64,000 nt of DNA. Origin: Cyclobacterium xiamenense. Lineage in GTDB: Bacteria; Bacteroidota; Bacteroidia; Cytophagales; Cyclobacteriaceae. A model generated the notes under the pieces. The model saw nothing but the letters and a program-made list of their open reading frames with translations, searched no databases and had not been told where the DNA came from. Positions within the stretch are counted from its first letter, which is position 1. Every line of letters starts with the position of its first letter. Positions 17,567 through 25,729 of this stretch are shown here, piece by piece. Both the position numbers and the translations under genes were made by a program. Location: positions 124,001 through 188,000 of the forward strand of contig NZ_WIOK01000006.1 of assembly GCF_009467825.1 (NCBI RefSeq). Direction: 5' to 3'.

Positions 17567-17597
17567 TTTTTGTCAGGATTTGTCGGAAGGGACGACT
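17567..17597 (+). promoter_or_regulatory. Candidate ECF-sigma promoter, copy 2
   Basis: TTTTTGTCAGGA (17567-17578), 14 bases, CGACT (17593-17597): the same elements and spacing as at 12028-12058, while the 14-base spacers differ. The next start codon is 30 bases downstream, an ideal distance for a promoter. It would drive the DUF4833-DinB-barrel-AraC group. Confidence 0.7.
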
Positions 17598-17627
17598 CTT
17601 ATCGTGTAAATTAAACGTACAAGCGTC

Positions 17628-18134
17628 ATGAATGGCATACGTAATGGCTTAGGCATCCTGGGTTTTTTGATGCTCACGCAGGTATCGGCACAAGAGTCGT
17701 TGATCCTCTTTACCATCGAGCGCAGTCTGAACGAAGATCAGATAGTCTATTTCCTTCACCTGGACGAAAATGGATTGCTTCGAAAAGAAAATCCAATCAG
17801 TCTCAAGTGGCTGGACAATGAAAAAACCGGTCAACTGGTACCGGTCAACTGGATCAAAAAAAATTTTGGTTACGACGTTGAAATTCTCTCCCACGAAGGG
17901 GATCGGTTGACCTTCAAATTTGTATCGTATGATAAAAAAATATTCACGCTAAAAAAAGACCATTTCGGGAATTACAGTGTTTTTGCCAAAATCAACGAGC
18001 GCGTGATGAAAATCAGACACATTTACCTGGAAATCGACGGCGGTTCCTTCTGGAAACCCAACATCACCGAGGTAGCTGTAATGGGATTTCATGAATTGGC
18101 CAATACCCGTATCAAAGAAACCTTTAACCCCTAA
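17628..18134 (+). CDS. DUF4833 domain protein, exported
   Basis: 168 residues with a signal peptide (NGLGILGFLMLTQVSAQ). The remainder matches the DUF4833 pattern: LILFTIERSLNEDQIVYFLH, NPISLKWLDNEKTGQLVPVN, and a closing KIRHIYLEIDGGSFWKPNI with an Asn-Ile-x-Glu-Val ending. The domain has no known function and is probably periplasmic. It is the first gene after the second copy of the candidate ECF promoter, and the DinB-like gene follows with a 4-base gap. Confidence 0.82.
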   Translation: MNGIRNGLGILGFLMLTQVSAQESLILFTIERSLNEDQIVYFLHLDENGLLRKENPISLKWLDNEKTGQLVPVNWIKKNFGYDVEILSHEGDRLTFKFVSYDKKIFTLKKDHFGNYSVFAKINERVMKIRHIYLEIDGGSFWKPNITEVAVMGFHELANTRIKETFNP

Positions 18135-18138
18135 GCCC

Positions 18139-18654
18139 ATGCAACACGAATGTAAGGAAAACCTTGATAGCATCGCCTCCTTGCTGGAGAAACTGAGTGC
18201 AGAACACTACCAATTCCCTTCCTACTACCTTTCCGGCGCATCTATTGGCCAACATATCCGACACATCCTAGAGTTTTATACCTGCTTGTCACAGGCATTC
18301 CGCGAGGGTGGGGCAATAAACTACGATCTTCGAAAACGTACCCTACTACTGGAGCAAGACCCCCGGGCAGCCATCGCGTTGATTCGTCAGGTGGGGCGTT
18401 GGCTGGAATCGGCCCCTATTACCGGAGAGGTTAGCCTGGTAGCCGCCTATGCCGTCAACGCGGATAAAACCTGCACCATTCCGTCTTCCTTTCAGCGCGA
18501 ACTTGCCTATTGTTTGGAGCACAGCATACATCATCAGGCATTGATAAAAATCGGCCTGTTCGAGCAGGGAATATCCCATCTCATCGACCCCCATTTTGGC
18601 GTCGCACCTTCCACCATTAAATTCCGCATGCAGCGCAACCCTGAATCCTCCTAA
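18139..18654 (+). CDS. DinB-superfamily protein
   Basis: 171 residues from the ATG at 18139; an earlier in-frame ATG at 18091 would overlap the preceding gene by 44 bases. It is a four-helix-bundle metal-binding protein. The probable ligand histidines are in IGQHIRHILEF and CLEHSIHHQALI, the usual spacing in DinB/YfiT-like thiol-dependent transferases. Enzymatic activity is unproven. It lies 4 bases after DUF4833 and 3 bases before the barrel gene, so all are in one transcript. Confidence 0.8.
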   Translation: MQHECKENLDSIASLLEKLSAEHYQFPSYYLSGASIGQHIRHILEFYTCLSQAFREGGAINYDLRKRTLLLEQDPRAAIALIRQVGRWLESAPITGEVSLVAAYAVNADKTCTIPSSFQRELAYCLEHSIHHQALIKIGLFEQGISHLIDPHFGVAPSTIKFRMQRNPESS

Positions 18655-18657
18655 ATA

Positions 18658-19221
18658 ATGAATTATACCCTTATATGGCTATTTTTAATCGTTTCCGCAG
18701 TGGGTTTGTTCCCTACCAACTCATTTTCACAAGACGGACCCTCCTATAAAAACCGGATCGGTATCAACTCCTTGGGGCTTCCTGCGGAAAACCTCGTGCT
18801 TGGGTATGAGCATAGTTTCAGAAATCGCGGAATATGGCTTGGACTCGAGCACCGTCTCAACCAACTGAGCGAGGAAAAAGACCAGCAGGTCAATTCCATT
18901 GCCCTGGAATACCGGTACTATTTCTTTTCCGAGGAAAAACTGGCAAGTGGCCTTTTTGCCGGTTTGTATGCCAAGTATCGCTGGGGAGAAGAAGCTACCA
19001 ACAGCGGTAATCCTGTACTACATCGCTACACGGCACTTTTTTCCGGACTGAACGCCGGGTACCGGTACAACTACAAACGACTGGCAGTTTCTGGGTTTCT
19101 GGGCTACGGCCTGCCGCTAACGTCCACAGAAGTCACCGATCCTGCCGGAGCGGCGCATGCCCTCAATGAGGGCTACAAAAATGATGTACGGATTGGGCTG
19201 ACGATAGGCTTGGCTTTTTAA
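18658..19221 (+). CDS. Outer-membrane beta-barrel protein, function unknown
   Basis: 187 residues. The N-terminal signal peptide (LIWLFLIVSAVGLFPTNSFSQ) is followed by alternating strand-like sequence: NLVLGYEHSFRNRGIWLGLE, ALEYRYYFFSEEKLASGLF, GLNAGYRYNYKRLAVSGFLG, ending VRIGLTIGLAF with the terminal Phe typical of outer-membrane proteins. The layout resembles small Bacteroidetes DUF3575-like barrels, though the family is not certain. It is co-transcribed with the DinB-like and AraC genes. Confidence 0.72.
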   Translation: MNYTLIWLFLIVSAVGLFPTNSFSQDGPSYKNRIGINSLGLPAENLVLGYEHSFRNRGIWLGLEHRLNQLSEEKDQQVNSIALEYRYYFFSEEKLASGLFAGLYAKYRWGEEATNSGNPVLHRYTALFSGLNAGYRYNYKRLAVSGFLGYGLPLTSTEVTDPAGAAHALNEGYKNDVRIGLTIGLAF

Positions 19222-19231
19222 AGATCCTGTC

Positions 19232-20089
19232 ATGCACAAAATCTTTGAAATCGACTCGTTAGACGGAAGTTTCCATCTTGCCGACGGCAACGATTTCGCC
19301 GTCCTACTCAAAGAAACCGAGAAACACCTGAAATTTATCTGGAATTACGGCGGATTGCCCATGCATCTGTTGGTAGACGAGCAACCCATTGTACTCGAGG
19401 CAAATCGCCTATTGAGCTGTACCTACCTTCAAAAAATTACTGTACTCCAGAAGCAATGCGCTCCCGAAGTGCTTTTGCTTGCGTTTAACCGGGGCTTTTA
19501 CTGCGTCCATACACACGATTCCGAAGTTTCTTGCAACGGCTTTCTTTTTTTCGGTTCCAATTATACCCCCATGGTCGAATTAGACGACGCGGAAATCGGC
19601 CGGCTTCGTACCTTGGTAAGCGTACTCCAGGAAGAATTCGATACCCGTGACCAAAACCAGGAGGAGATGCTTCGTTTGCTTCTCAAGCGATTTATCATCC
19701 GGATTTCCCGACTGGCGCGGAAGCAACTAATCAAACGGAAGCTTCCGGAGAACGAACTGGAATTGATCCGCCATTTCAATGTACTAGTGGAGGAGCATTT
19801 CAAAACCTACCATCAGGTAAACGATTATGCAGACCTGATGCACCGCGCTCCAAAAACCCTCGCCAATATTTTTGCCCAGCAAGGCGACAAAAGTCCGCTG
19901 GAAATCATTCACGGCCGCATTGCTCTGGAAGCAAAGCGCCTTTTATTGTATACCGAAAAGTCTTCCAAAGAGATTGGCTGGGAGCTGGGGTTCGAAGACC
20001 CCTCGCAATTCAACCGCTTTTTTAAAAAACAAACCAAGCTGCCTCCCCGGCAATTTCGGGAGCAGTTTTCTACCTATGCGTTTAAATAA
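19232..20089 (+). CDS. AraC-family transcriptional regulator
   Basis: 285 residues. The N-terminal 130 residues form a cupin-like sensory half. The C-terminal 100 residues carry two helix-turn-helix motifs, with the family signature SSKEIGWELGFEDPSQFNRFFKKQTKLPPRQFREQ (residues 246-280). It is the last gene of the ECF-driven group, 10 bases after the barrel gene, and could be a second-tier regulator of the same response. Its ligand is unknown; the mix of Cys residues in the sensor half is worth noting but not diagnostic. Confidence 0.93.
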   Translation: MHKIFEIDSLDGSFHLADGNDFAVLLKETEKHLKFIWNYGGLPMHLLVDEQPIVLEANRLLSCTYLQKITVLQKQCAPEVLLLAFNRGFYCVHTHDSEVSCNGFLFFGSNYTPMVELDDAEIGRLRTLVSVLQEEFDTRDQNQEEMLRLLLKRFIIRISRLARKQLIKRKLPENELELIRHFNVLVEEHFKTYHQVNDYADLMHRAPKTLANIFAQQGDKSPLEIIHGRIALEAKRLLLYTEKSSKEIGWELGFEDPSQFNRFFKKQTKLPPRQFREQFSTYAFK

Positions 20090-20218
20090 AACCCAAGGGC
20101 ATCCAATAGTAGCCAATGGCTCTTTTTTGACGCTATGCCAGATAGCTTTCGTGCATTCCGTGTAGGGAACCTGGGTGCCATTCCATTATAAATCAGCCTG
20201 TTAAATAAAATAAAAAAA

Positions 20219-20249
20219 TTTGTTTCCCGGTTAGGAAAAACTACTTTTA
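20219..20249 (+). promoter_or_regulatory. Bacteroidetes-type promoter
   Basis: TTTG at 20219-20222, a 19-base spacer, then TACTTTTA at 20242-20249, which fits the -33 TTTG and -7 TAnnTTTG consensus at 7 of 8 positions in the -7 box. It is 32 bases before the ATG of the enolase-superfamily gene. Confidence 0.5.
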
Positions 20250-20281
20250 CATAATACCATTCTATAAACTTTTCATTAGCC

Positions 20282-21562
20282 ATGAATCGGAAAACCTTTC
20301 TTAAACAAAGCCTGATTGCCGGCATGGGCTTTGCCGCATCCAGAGAAGCGGCATTTGGTCGTTCCGCAGAACGCGTTGGTACGCAATTGTCCGCCCGCAT
20401 TTCGGATGTGGAGACCTTTGTTCACCCCAAGGCACTTTTTGTAAAAATCACCACGAGTGACGGCGTATCGGGTTGGGGTGAAGGAGACCACGACAACACC
20501 CGGGTAATCGCTCAAATCATCCAGCAATTGGCCAAACCCATCTTACTGGGTCAGGACCCGTTTGACAGCGAATACCTATGGCACGAGATTCTATACCAAA
20601 ACGAAGACCTTGGCCTGTCGGGTGCCTTGTCGGGTGCACTCGCCGGCATCGACAATGCCCTTTGGGACCTAAAGGGTAAGCTTACTCAATTGCCGGTCTA
20701 TAAGTTGCTGGGAGGCGCTAAAATCGACAAAGTCAAGGTTTACGGAAGCTTTGGAGTAGGTAGTGGTAAGAAACGCATTTCCCCTGCAAAGGCTGCCGCC
20801 ATTGCGGCCGGATTTGTTGAAAAAGGATACGATACCGTCAAGCTGCGCATGCAGATACGGGTCCTTGATCGAAACCCGGATCCCGACCCCACCCTGAAGT
20901 TTGCCGAGGCAGTACGAGCAGCCATCGGCGATCAGGTAACCCTGTTTGTGGACTTTAACAACGGCTACACCTCTGGGGCAGCCATTCCGCTGATACGGGC
21001 CTTGCACGAAAGGTACAACGTGGCGCTGGTGGAAGAACCGGTGCACTACAAAGATTACCAGGGGCTGCAAAAATGCGTGGCTGTAAGTCCCGTAAAAATC
21101 GCCGCTGGAGAACACGATTTCAATCGCTGGGATTACAGGCAATTGATCACGGAGGGGCAAGCGGATGTGCTGAATTTAGATGCGATCAAAGCGGGAGGAA
21201 TCAGTGAATTAAAAAAGATCTCGGCGCTGGCCCAGGCCTTTGACCGGGAGATTATGTGCCACAATGCCCGCCCGACACTGGCCACCGCTGCCTCCCTGCA
21301 TTTCATCGCCTCCACCTTCAACCCCGCACGGGTTCAGGAATACGCAGGCACCCGTCCAGAACTGGGATTGGATCCCTATTTTGAAAACGGACTTGAATTC
21401 AGCGACGGCTATTTGTATGTACCACAGCGTCCGGGCATCGGCTTGATACCCAACGAACGAATGATGAAAAAAGCGCCTATACGGAATAAGCAGGGCCGTC
21501 CATCTCCTTTCTTGAGAACGCCTTCGATCGTCACTGCTGCAGTATCCGTAGGCATTTATTGA
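20282..21562 (+). CDS. Enolase-superfamily dehydratase (galactonate dehydratase-like), exported
   Basis: 426 residues. The start MNRKTFLKQSLIAGMGFA is an export signal of Tat-like form (only RK rather than RR). The mandelate racemase/muconate lactonizing fold is clear: VEEPVHYKDYQGL and AAGEHDFNRWDY give metal-ligand acids, LFVDFNNGYTSG another, and CHNARPTLATAASLHF the C-terminal capping region. The closing EYAGTRPELGLDPYF resembles galactonate/sugar-acid dehydratases. A periplasmic sugar-acid dehydratase is likely; the substrate is unassigned. A good housekeeping-type promoter lies 32 bases upstream. Confidence 0.85.
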   Translation: MNRKTFLKQSLIAGMGFAASREAAFGRSAERVGTQLSARISDVETFVHPKALFVKITTSDGVSGWGEGDHDNTRVIAQIIQQLAKPILLGQDPFDSEYLWHEILYQNEDLGLSGALSGALAGIDNALWDLKGKLTQLPVYKLLGGAKIDKVKVYGSFGVGSGKKRISPAKAAAIAAGFVEKGYDTVKLRMQIRVLDRNPDPDPTLKFAEAVRAAIGDQVTLFVDFNNGYTSGAAIPLIRALHERYNVALVEEPVHYKDYQGLQKCVAVSPVKIAAGEHDFNRWDYRQLITEGQADVLNLDAIKAGGISELKKISALAQAFDREIMCHNARPTLATAASLHFIASTFNPARVQEYAGTRPELGLDPYFENGLEFSDGYLYVPQRPGIGLIPNERMMKKAPIRNKQGRPSPFLRTPSIVTAAVSVGIY

Positions 21563-21581
21563 TTTTCTGGCCTGAAAATCC

Positions 21582-22334
21582 TTACTCGTTCAGGCGCCAA
21601 TCGTACGCACTAAACGTAATTTTGGTAGTGGATTTTAATCCTATACGCGCATAGCGATTCAGAAAATCCACCAAGCTGCCCCTCCGGGTAAAATCTTCCT
21701 TAAACCAGGAAAAGATCGGTGAAATCTCCGAACGTTGGACGTCAAGTTTGTTACGACCGGGATCGTTGATAAAATCCCGCGCGGCCTCCTCCAGCTGTGC
21801 TTCCAGGTTTTCCGCCGTAAACGCACGATTAAGTAGTTTAGGACAGGATACAGAAGCGCAATTAATCGCGAAATGTATTCGGGGTTCCGCAAACTCCTTG
21901 CGCAAAATCTTGTGTTCGATTTCATCCAGGCTAGCCGGCTTCCCACCAATCTCAAAAAACTTCAGGTGCCAGACCGTATTGACCAGGGGAATTTCCAACG
22001 AGGGGCCGATATCCCGAATACTCTTTACGGGGTAGTGATCGATGATCAATTTGATCGTAAAGGCATTGTACGCATTGATCCAATACGCAAGTTGCTCCTG
22101 CTGCGACCAGGTCTTTCTATCCGGCGGGTTTTGTGCAAGCAGCTGCAGGTAATCTTCCAGTTTGACCCGATCCGAAATAAATCCCGGGTAATCCACGATT
22201 CCTTTTTCATTTACGTATTGCCTCAGCAAGGCATCCCAGGACGCGTGAGCGGGCGGGCGCGTATTCTCTCCACCCAACTGGGAATTTCCACAGGCTACAT
22301 TAACGAGAAAAAGGGCGAATAGGAGGAGTTTCAT
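21582..22334 (-). CDS. DUF547 lipoprotein
   Basis: 250 residues. The lipobox LVNVAC near residue 15 predicts a lipoprotein. The DUF547 domain is recognised by LAYWINAYNAFTIKLIIDHYPVKSIRDIG (near 84-112), then FEIGGKPASLDEIEHKILR and INCASVSCPKLL with the conserved Cys pair. The closing part contains IFSWFKEDF. The domain is widespread in Bacteroidota and its function is unknown. It is a single gene, convergent with the dehydratase gene, with a 194-base leader region upstream before the rhodanese gene. Confidence 0.88.
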   Translation of the reverse strand: MKLLLFALFLVNVACGNSQLGGENTRPPAHASWDALLRQYVNEKGIVDYPGFISDRVKLEDYLQLLAQNPPDRKTWSQQEQLAYWINAYNAFTIKLIIDHYPVKSIRDIGPSLEIPLVNTVWHLKFFEIGGKPASLDEIEHKILRKEFAEPRIHFAINCASVSCPKLLNRAFTAENLEAQLEEAARDFINDPGRNKLDVQRSEISPIFSWFKEDFTRRGSLVDFLNRYARIGLKSTTKITFSAYDWRLNE

Positions 22335-22528
22335 GGTAGTCGGTTTTATAGGTGGTCAGCTTCGCAAAAGTCAACGTCTTTGATAACCCAATCCGGTATT
22401 CGATTTTGGCTGTAACGAAAGAGGTGTATTTTACTTGCACTGATCTTGTCACAATCATCTTTATCTCACGAATACGGGCCGTTGATCTTTGGACCAGATT
22501 GGCACTGCTTCGCAACGCTTTTTATCGT

Positions 22529-23029
22529 TCAATACACTTTCTCCCCTTTAGTTAGCCACATGCCCCACACCTTATTATAGGTATGTACCCGCTCCGTCGG
22601 TACAGCATCCGGCGTGACGACGGAATTCTCCTCATTGACCCAGTGAAAAATGCCTCCATAGAGGTTGTACACATGTTGGTAACCGGCGGCTTTCAGTTTT
22701 TTGCCAATTTCCTGACTTCGGGCTCCAATGGAGCAATAGACGACGATGGTGTCACCCTTGGAAACTTCCGACACCGCTTCCATCGAAAAGGTTTCGTAGC
22801 CAACCCAACGGGCGGAAGGCAGATGACTGACAGCAAATTCTTCCCGTTCCCGGGTATCCAATAGCACCGCATCCTCCAGCAGGTCTTTTTGCTCGGGATA
22901 GACCAGGGGAAAATCCTTGTCGTACGTGGTCTTCAGCAAGGCCCTAAAGGGAAGGCTCTGAGAAAAAACCGGAGCCGCAAAAAAAACCAGGGCCAGAAAA
23001 CCGAGTATTCGTGGGAAGGAACTGTACAT
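22529..23029 (-). CDS. Rhodanese-like domain protein, exported
   Basis: 166 residues from the ATG at 23029, which begins a good signal peptide (MYSSFPRILGFLALVFFAAP); an in-frame ATG 27 bases earlier is less likely. The single rhodanese domain shows AVLLDTREREEFAVSHLPSA and the active loop YCSIGARSQEIGKKL with the catalytic Cys, then YNLYGGIFHWVNE. Periplasmic sulfur transfer or thiol redox handling is inferred from the family. It stands alone, 72 bases from the DinB gene upstream on the same strand. Confidence 0.88.
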   Translation of the reverse strand: MYSSFPRILGFLALVFFAAPVFSQSLPFRALLKTTYDKDFPLVYPEQKDLLEDAVLLDTREREEFAVSHLPSARWVGYETFSMEAVSEVSKGDTIVVYCSIGARSQEIGKKLKAAGYQHVYNLYGGIFHWVNEENSVVTPDAVPTERVHTYNKVWGMWLTKGEKVY

Positions 23030-23101
23030 GCAATTTAAACATCGGTCTCCTGTCAAAAATTCATCAAATCATGGGAGAAAGCACCTTTTTTACCGAAAAA
23101 T

Positions 23102-23617
23102 TTACCAACCAACGTAGCCAGGAGCCGGCACGTCCTTCATCCGAAGGTAGACCAAACATTGTGCCCGGTGATGGGCCTGGTGGTCCCGCAACAGGTAAAA
23201 AATATTCTCCTTGGTCATGGACACGCCCCCAAATTCTATCGCTTCATGTAATAGGGAATCGGAGGCATTTTGGATCAAGTCCAACACATAGGCATTTGCC
23301 CGATCCAGAGCATCCATTACATCTGCTTTTTTGAAGCCGATAGCATCCTCTTTCCGGTAAAAGGTTTTTCGGTCGCCGGTGATGCGCGAAGTCAGCATGC
23401 TGATATTATCCACCACGTGTAGCCATTGTTCCTGAAAAGACATGGCTTCGTCCGTAGGTCTAAAATCATAAGCAGCCTCGGGCATGGCTTCCGCCACGGC
23501 TTTCGAATAGTTCAGGTTTCGTTGCCAGACGTCGGCATACTGCATTCTAAAATATTCCTGCGCCGGTAGATTTGTTCCAGTCATAAGCAATAGCAGTACC
23601 ATCCATCGAAACACCAT
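23102..23617 (-). CDS. DinB-family protein with signal peptide
   Basis: 171 residues from the ATG at 23617. A longer frame reaches 23677, but the signal peptide begins at MVFRWMVLLLLMTGTNLPAQ. DinB helices carry likely metal-ligand histidines in EQWLHVVDNI, in the late LLRDHQAHHRAQCLVYLRM and in ALLHEAIEF-like helices. This is the second DinB-like protein in the window; unlike the one at 18139 it is exported. Its substrate is unknown. The last residues GVPAPGYVGW-type ending (VPAPGYVGW) is typical of the family. Confidence 0.85.
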   Translation of the reverse strand: MVFRWMVLLLLMTGTNLPAQEYFRMQYADVWQRNLNYSKAVAEAMPEAAYDFRPTDEAMSFQEQWLHVVDNISMLTSRITGDRKTFYRKEDAIGFKKADVMDALDRANAYVLDLIQNASDSLLHEAIEFGGVSMTKENIFYLLRDHQAHHRAQCLVYLRMKDVPAPGYVGW

Positions 23618-23875
23618 ATTTCCGCGGGTTTGTTGGGATGCAATAAACCGAACTTTCAAGAAAAAACCAATTTCCACAGGTTCAGAAATGAAATCTTACC
23701 TGCCGTATTTACCGAAAAGCCAATGGATTGTGCTATTTGCCTTTCCAGGGTGCTTCACGATGCTTTCCTCCTTCTGCGCCCTTTTCCCGCCGAATCGGTA
23801 TTCGGCATACAAAAGGCCAAAGTGAAGCAAAACCACAGCCGGTAAAACACCGTTAACGAATAATAAAACTAGCAC

Positions 23876-24742
23876 ATGAGGAATCCACGCGTCTGCCTGG
23901 CAGGCTTTGTCATCGCATTGCTTGGCATCTGCACCGGTTGCTTCTCGTTCCGGGAAAGTGACCGAACCCTCCACCGTACCATGGCAAGAGAAGGACTGGC
24001 CTACGAGATTCATTACGACCCCTCCGATTCGCTTCGCTGGCTTTGGTACAAGCATGAAAAACCCGAGGCGCCTGTGTTACTTTTTATTCACGGAGCGCCG
24101 GGCTCCTCCTCCTCGTTTTTATCCTACCTGAAAAACGAGCGCTTGCGGGAGGCCTATTCCCTGCTTGTTGTAGACCGCCCAGGATATGGGTACTCGGAAT
24201 ACGGGAGCTACCGGCCCATTCCAAAACAGTACCAGGCCATCCAACGTATCCTGGAACTATCCGGAATTACCGACAACGTGGTCACCATTGGGCATTCTTT
24301 TGGCGGCACCATTTCCGGGTACATCGCCATTCACAACCCCGACTGGTTGGCCGGAACAGTGATGATTGCACCGGCCATTGACCCCGAGCAGGAAAAATAC
24401 CTCTGGTTTGGCAAACTGGCACTGTATCCCGCTACCCGGTGGATGGCACCACGATCCCTCCGGGTAGCCGCAGACGAAAAATACAGCCACGAAGAAGAAT
24501 TACATTCGTTTATAGACGATTGGCACCGAATTCATAAACCGGTGCTGCATATCCACGGGGATGCGGACGGCCTGGTTCCCTACGGAAATGTAACCTTTTC
24601 GCAAAAAAAGATCCCCAGCGAATGGCTGGAAGTAAAAACCATCGAAAATAAAGGACACCTGATCCCCTTCACCGAACGGGAAACAATGATTGATGAAATC
24701 ATCCGCTTCGTTTCAACGCTAGATACTACCCAAACTCCCTAA
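23876..24742 (+). CDS. Alpha/beta hydrolase, lipoprotein
   Basis: 288 residues. The N-terminal hydrophobic stretch ends in ICTGC, a plausible lipobox, so it is probably membrane-anchored. The alpha/beta fold shows VLLFIHGAPGSSSSF (oxyanion strand), VDRPGYGYSEYG, the nucleophile elbow GHSFGGTISG, acid HGDADGLVP and the histidine NKGHLIPF. The substrate is unknown. It is a single gene with about 150 bases after it before the AhpD-like gene. Confidence 0.85.
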   Translation: MRNPRVCLAGFVIALLGICTGCFSFRESDRTLHRTMAREGLAYEIHYDPSDSLRWLWYKHEKPEAPVLLFIHGAPGSSSSFLSYLKNERLREAYSLLVVDRPGYGYSEYGSYRPIPKQYQAIQRILELSGITDNVVTIGHSFGGTISGYIAIHNPDWLAGTVMIAPAIDPEQEKYLWFGKLALYPATRWMAPRSLRVAADEKYSHEEELHSFIDDWHRIHKPVLHIHGDADGLVPYGNVTFSQKKIPSEWLEVKTIENKGHLIPFTERETMIDEIIRFVSTLDTTQTP

Positions 24743-24896
24743 GTGTTTTCGCCTCTTGTACCATTTTCCTGGCCTTTTTTAACCGCTATTTCATTTTTTG
24801 GGAATAATTGACAAGTGAAAGGGCGGTATTGTCATTTTTCCCGCCCTCCCTTTACGTCAACTTTGTCGCATCAAAAAAACAAAACAACAGAAAACC

Positions 24897-25436
24897 ATGC
24901 GTACCATTAAATTTGACGTACCAACTAAATCAACTGTGAGTCTCGAAAACAAGGCCATTTTGGAGAAAATTGAAGCCGGTGTGGGATTCATCCCCAACAT
25001 TTACGCCACCTATGCGCTGTCGGGCACTGCCCTGGGCAGGTATACGGCATTTGCCAATGGCAAAACCAGTCTGAATAACAAGGAAAAAGAGGTCGTCAAC
25101 TTGGTGGTTAGCCAGGTAAACGGCTGCACCTATTGCCTCGCCGCGCACACGGCCATCGGTAAAATGAATGGATTTTCCGAAGCGGAAATCCTGGAACTAC
25201 GAAAAGGGACCGCTGCGTTTCATCCGAAATTCGATGCCCTGGCAAAGCTGGCCAAATCGATCATGGAAAACGCCGGAAAAATAGATGACACGGTTCTGGA
25301 AAATTTCTTTGAGGCCGGATATACCAAGGAAAACCTGGTAGATACCATTGTCGCCATTGGCGAAAAAGCAATTACCAATATGCTTCATAACGTGACCAAC
25401 GTTCCCGTGGATTTTCCGGAAGCAGCCCCCTTGTGA
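24897..25436 (+). CDS. Carboxymuconolactone decarboxylase / AhpD-family protein
   Basis: 179 residues, cytoplasmic, all-helical. The active-site motif CTYCLAAHTAI gives the C-x2-C-x3-H arrangement of AhpD-type peroxidatic thiols, preceded by NKEKEVVNLVVSQVNG. Family members act as alkylhydroperoxidases or thiol oxidoreductases. The upstream region carries a weak Bacteroidetes -7-like CAACTTTG at 24858-24865. The small membrane ORF at 25473 and the hydrolase-OsmC fusion at 25730 follow, and both partners also have peroxide-defence links. Confidence 0.92.
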   Translation: MRTIKFDVPTKSTVSLENKAILEKIEAGVGFIPNIYATYALSGTALGRYTAFANGKTSLNNKEKEVVNLVVSQVNGCTYCLAAHTAIGKMNGFSEAEILELRKGTAAFHPKFDALAKLAKSIMENAGKIDDTVLENFFEAGYTKENLVDTIVAIGEKAITNMLHNVTNVPVDFPEAAPL

Positions 25437-25472
25437 TACGTCCAAGAGCATCCTCACATAAATCCATTCCTT

Positions 25473-25640
25473 ATGCAACCATTTGGTTGGAAGAACACAA
25501 TCATCTCCGGCATTATCGGTACGGTGGTGTTCGATGTAATCGGTTTGCTTTTGCGATATGGGGTAGTTGTCGTTGCGTATAATGTCATTATCCACAGGAA
25601 TTTGTTTCCTATTCGGGAAAAAAACCTCAGTTTTACTTGA
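25473..25640 (+). CDS. 55-residue membrane ORF, possibly truncated
   Basis: An ATG at 25473 opens 55 codons ending in TGA at 25638-25640. The product is one hydrophobic hairpin: KNTIISGIIGTVVFDVIG, then LLLRYGVVVVAYNVIIH and a polar tail. The start resembles the N-terminus of larger Bacteroidetes four-helix membrane proteins, so it may be a truncated copy. No family is assigned. It lies 36 bases after the AhpD-like gene, which is consistent with a co-transcribed small gene. Confidence 0.35.
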   Translation: MQPFGWKNTIISGIIGTVVFDVIGLLLRYGVVVVAYNVIIHRNLFPIREKNLSFT

Positions 25641-25729
25641 AAACAAGGAAACAGCAACGGAAATTCCGGAAAGCATCCTTTTACTTGTCCGGAATTTCCT
25701 TTTTTGTAATCCGAATTAACGATACACGC

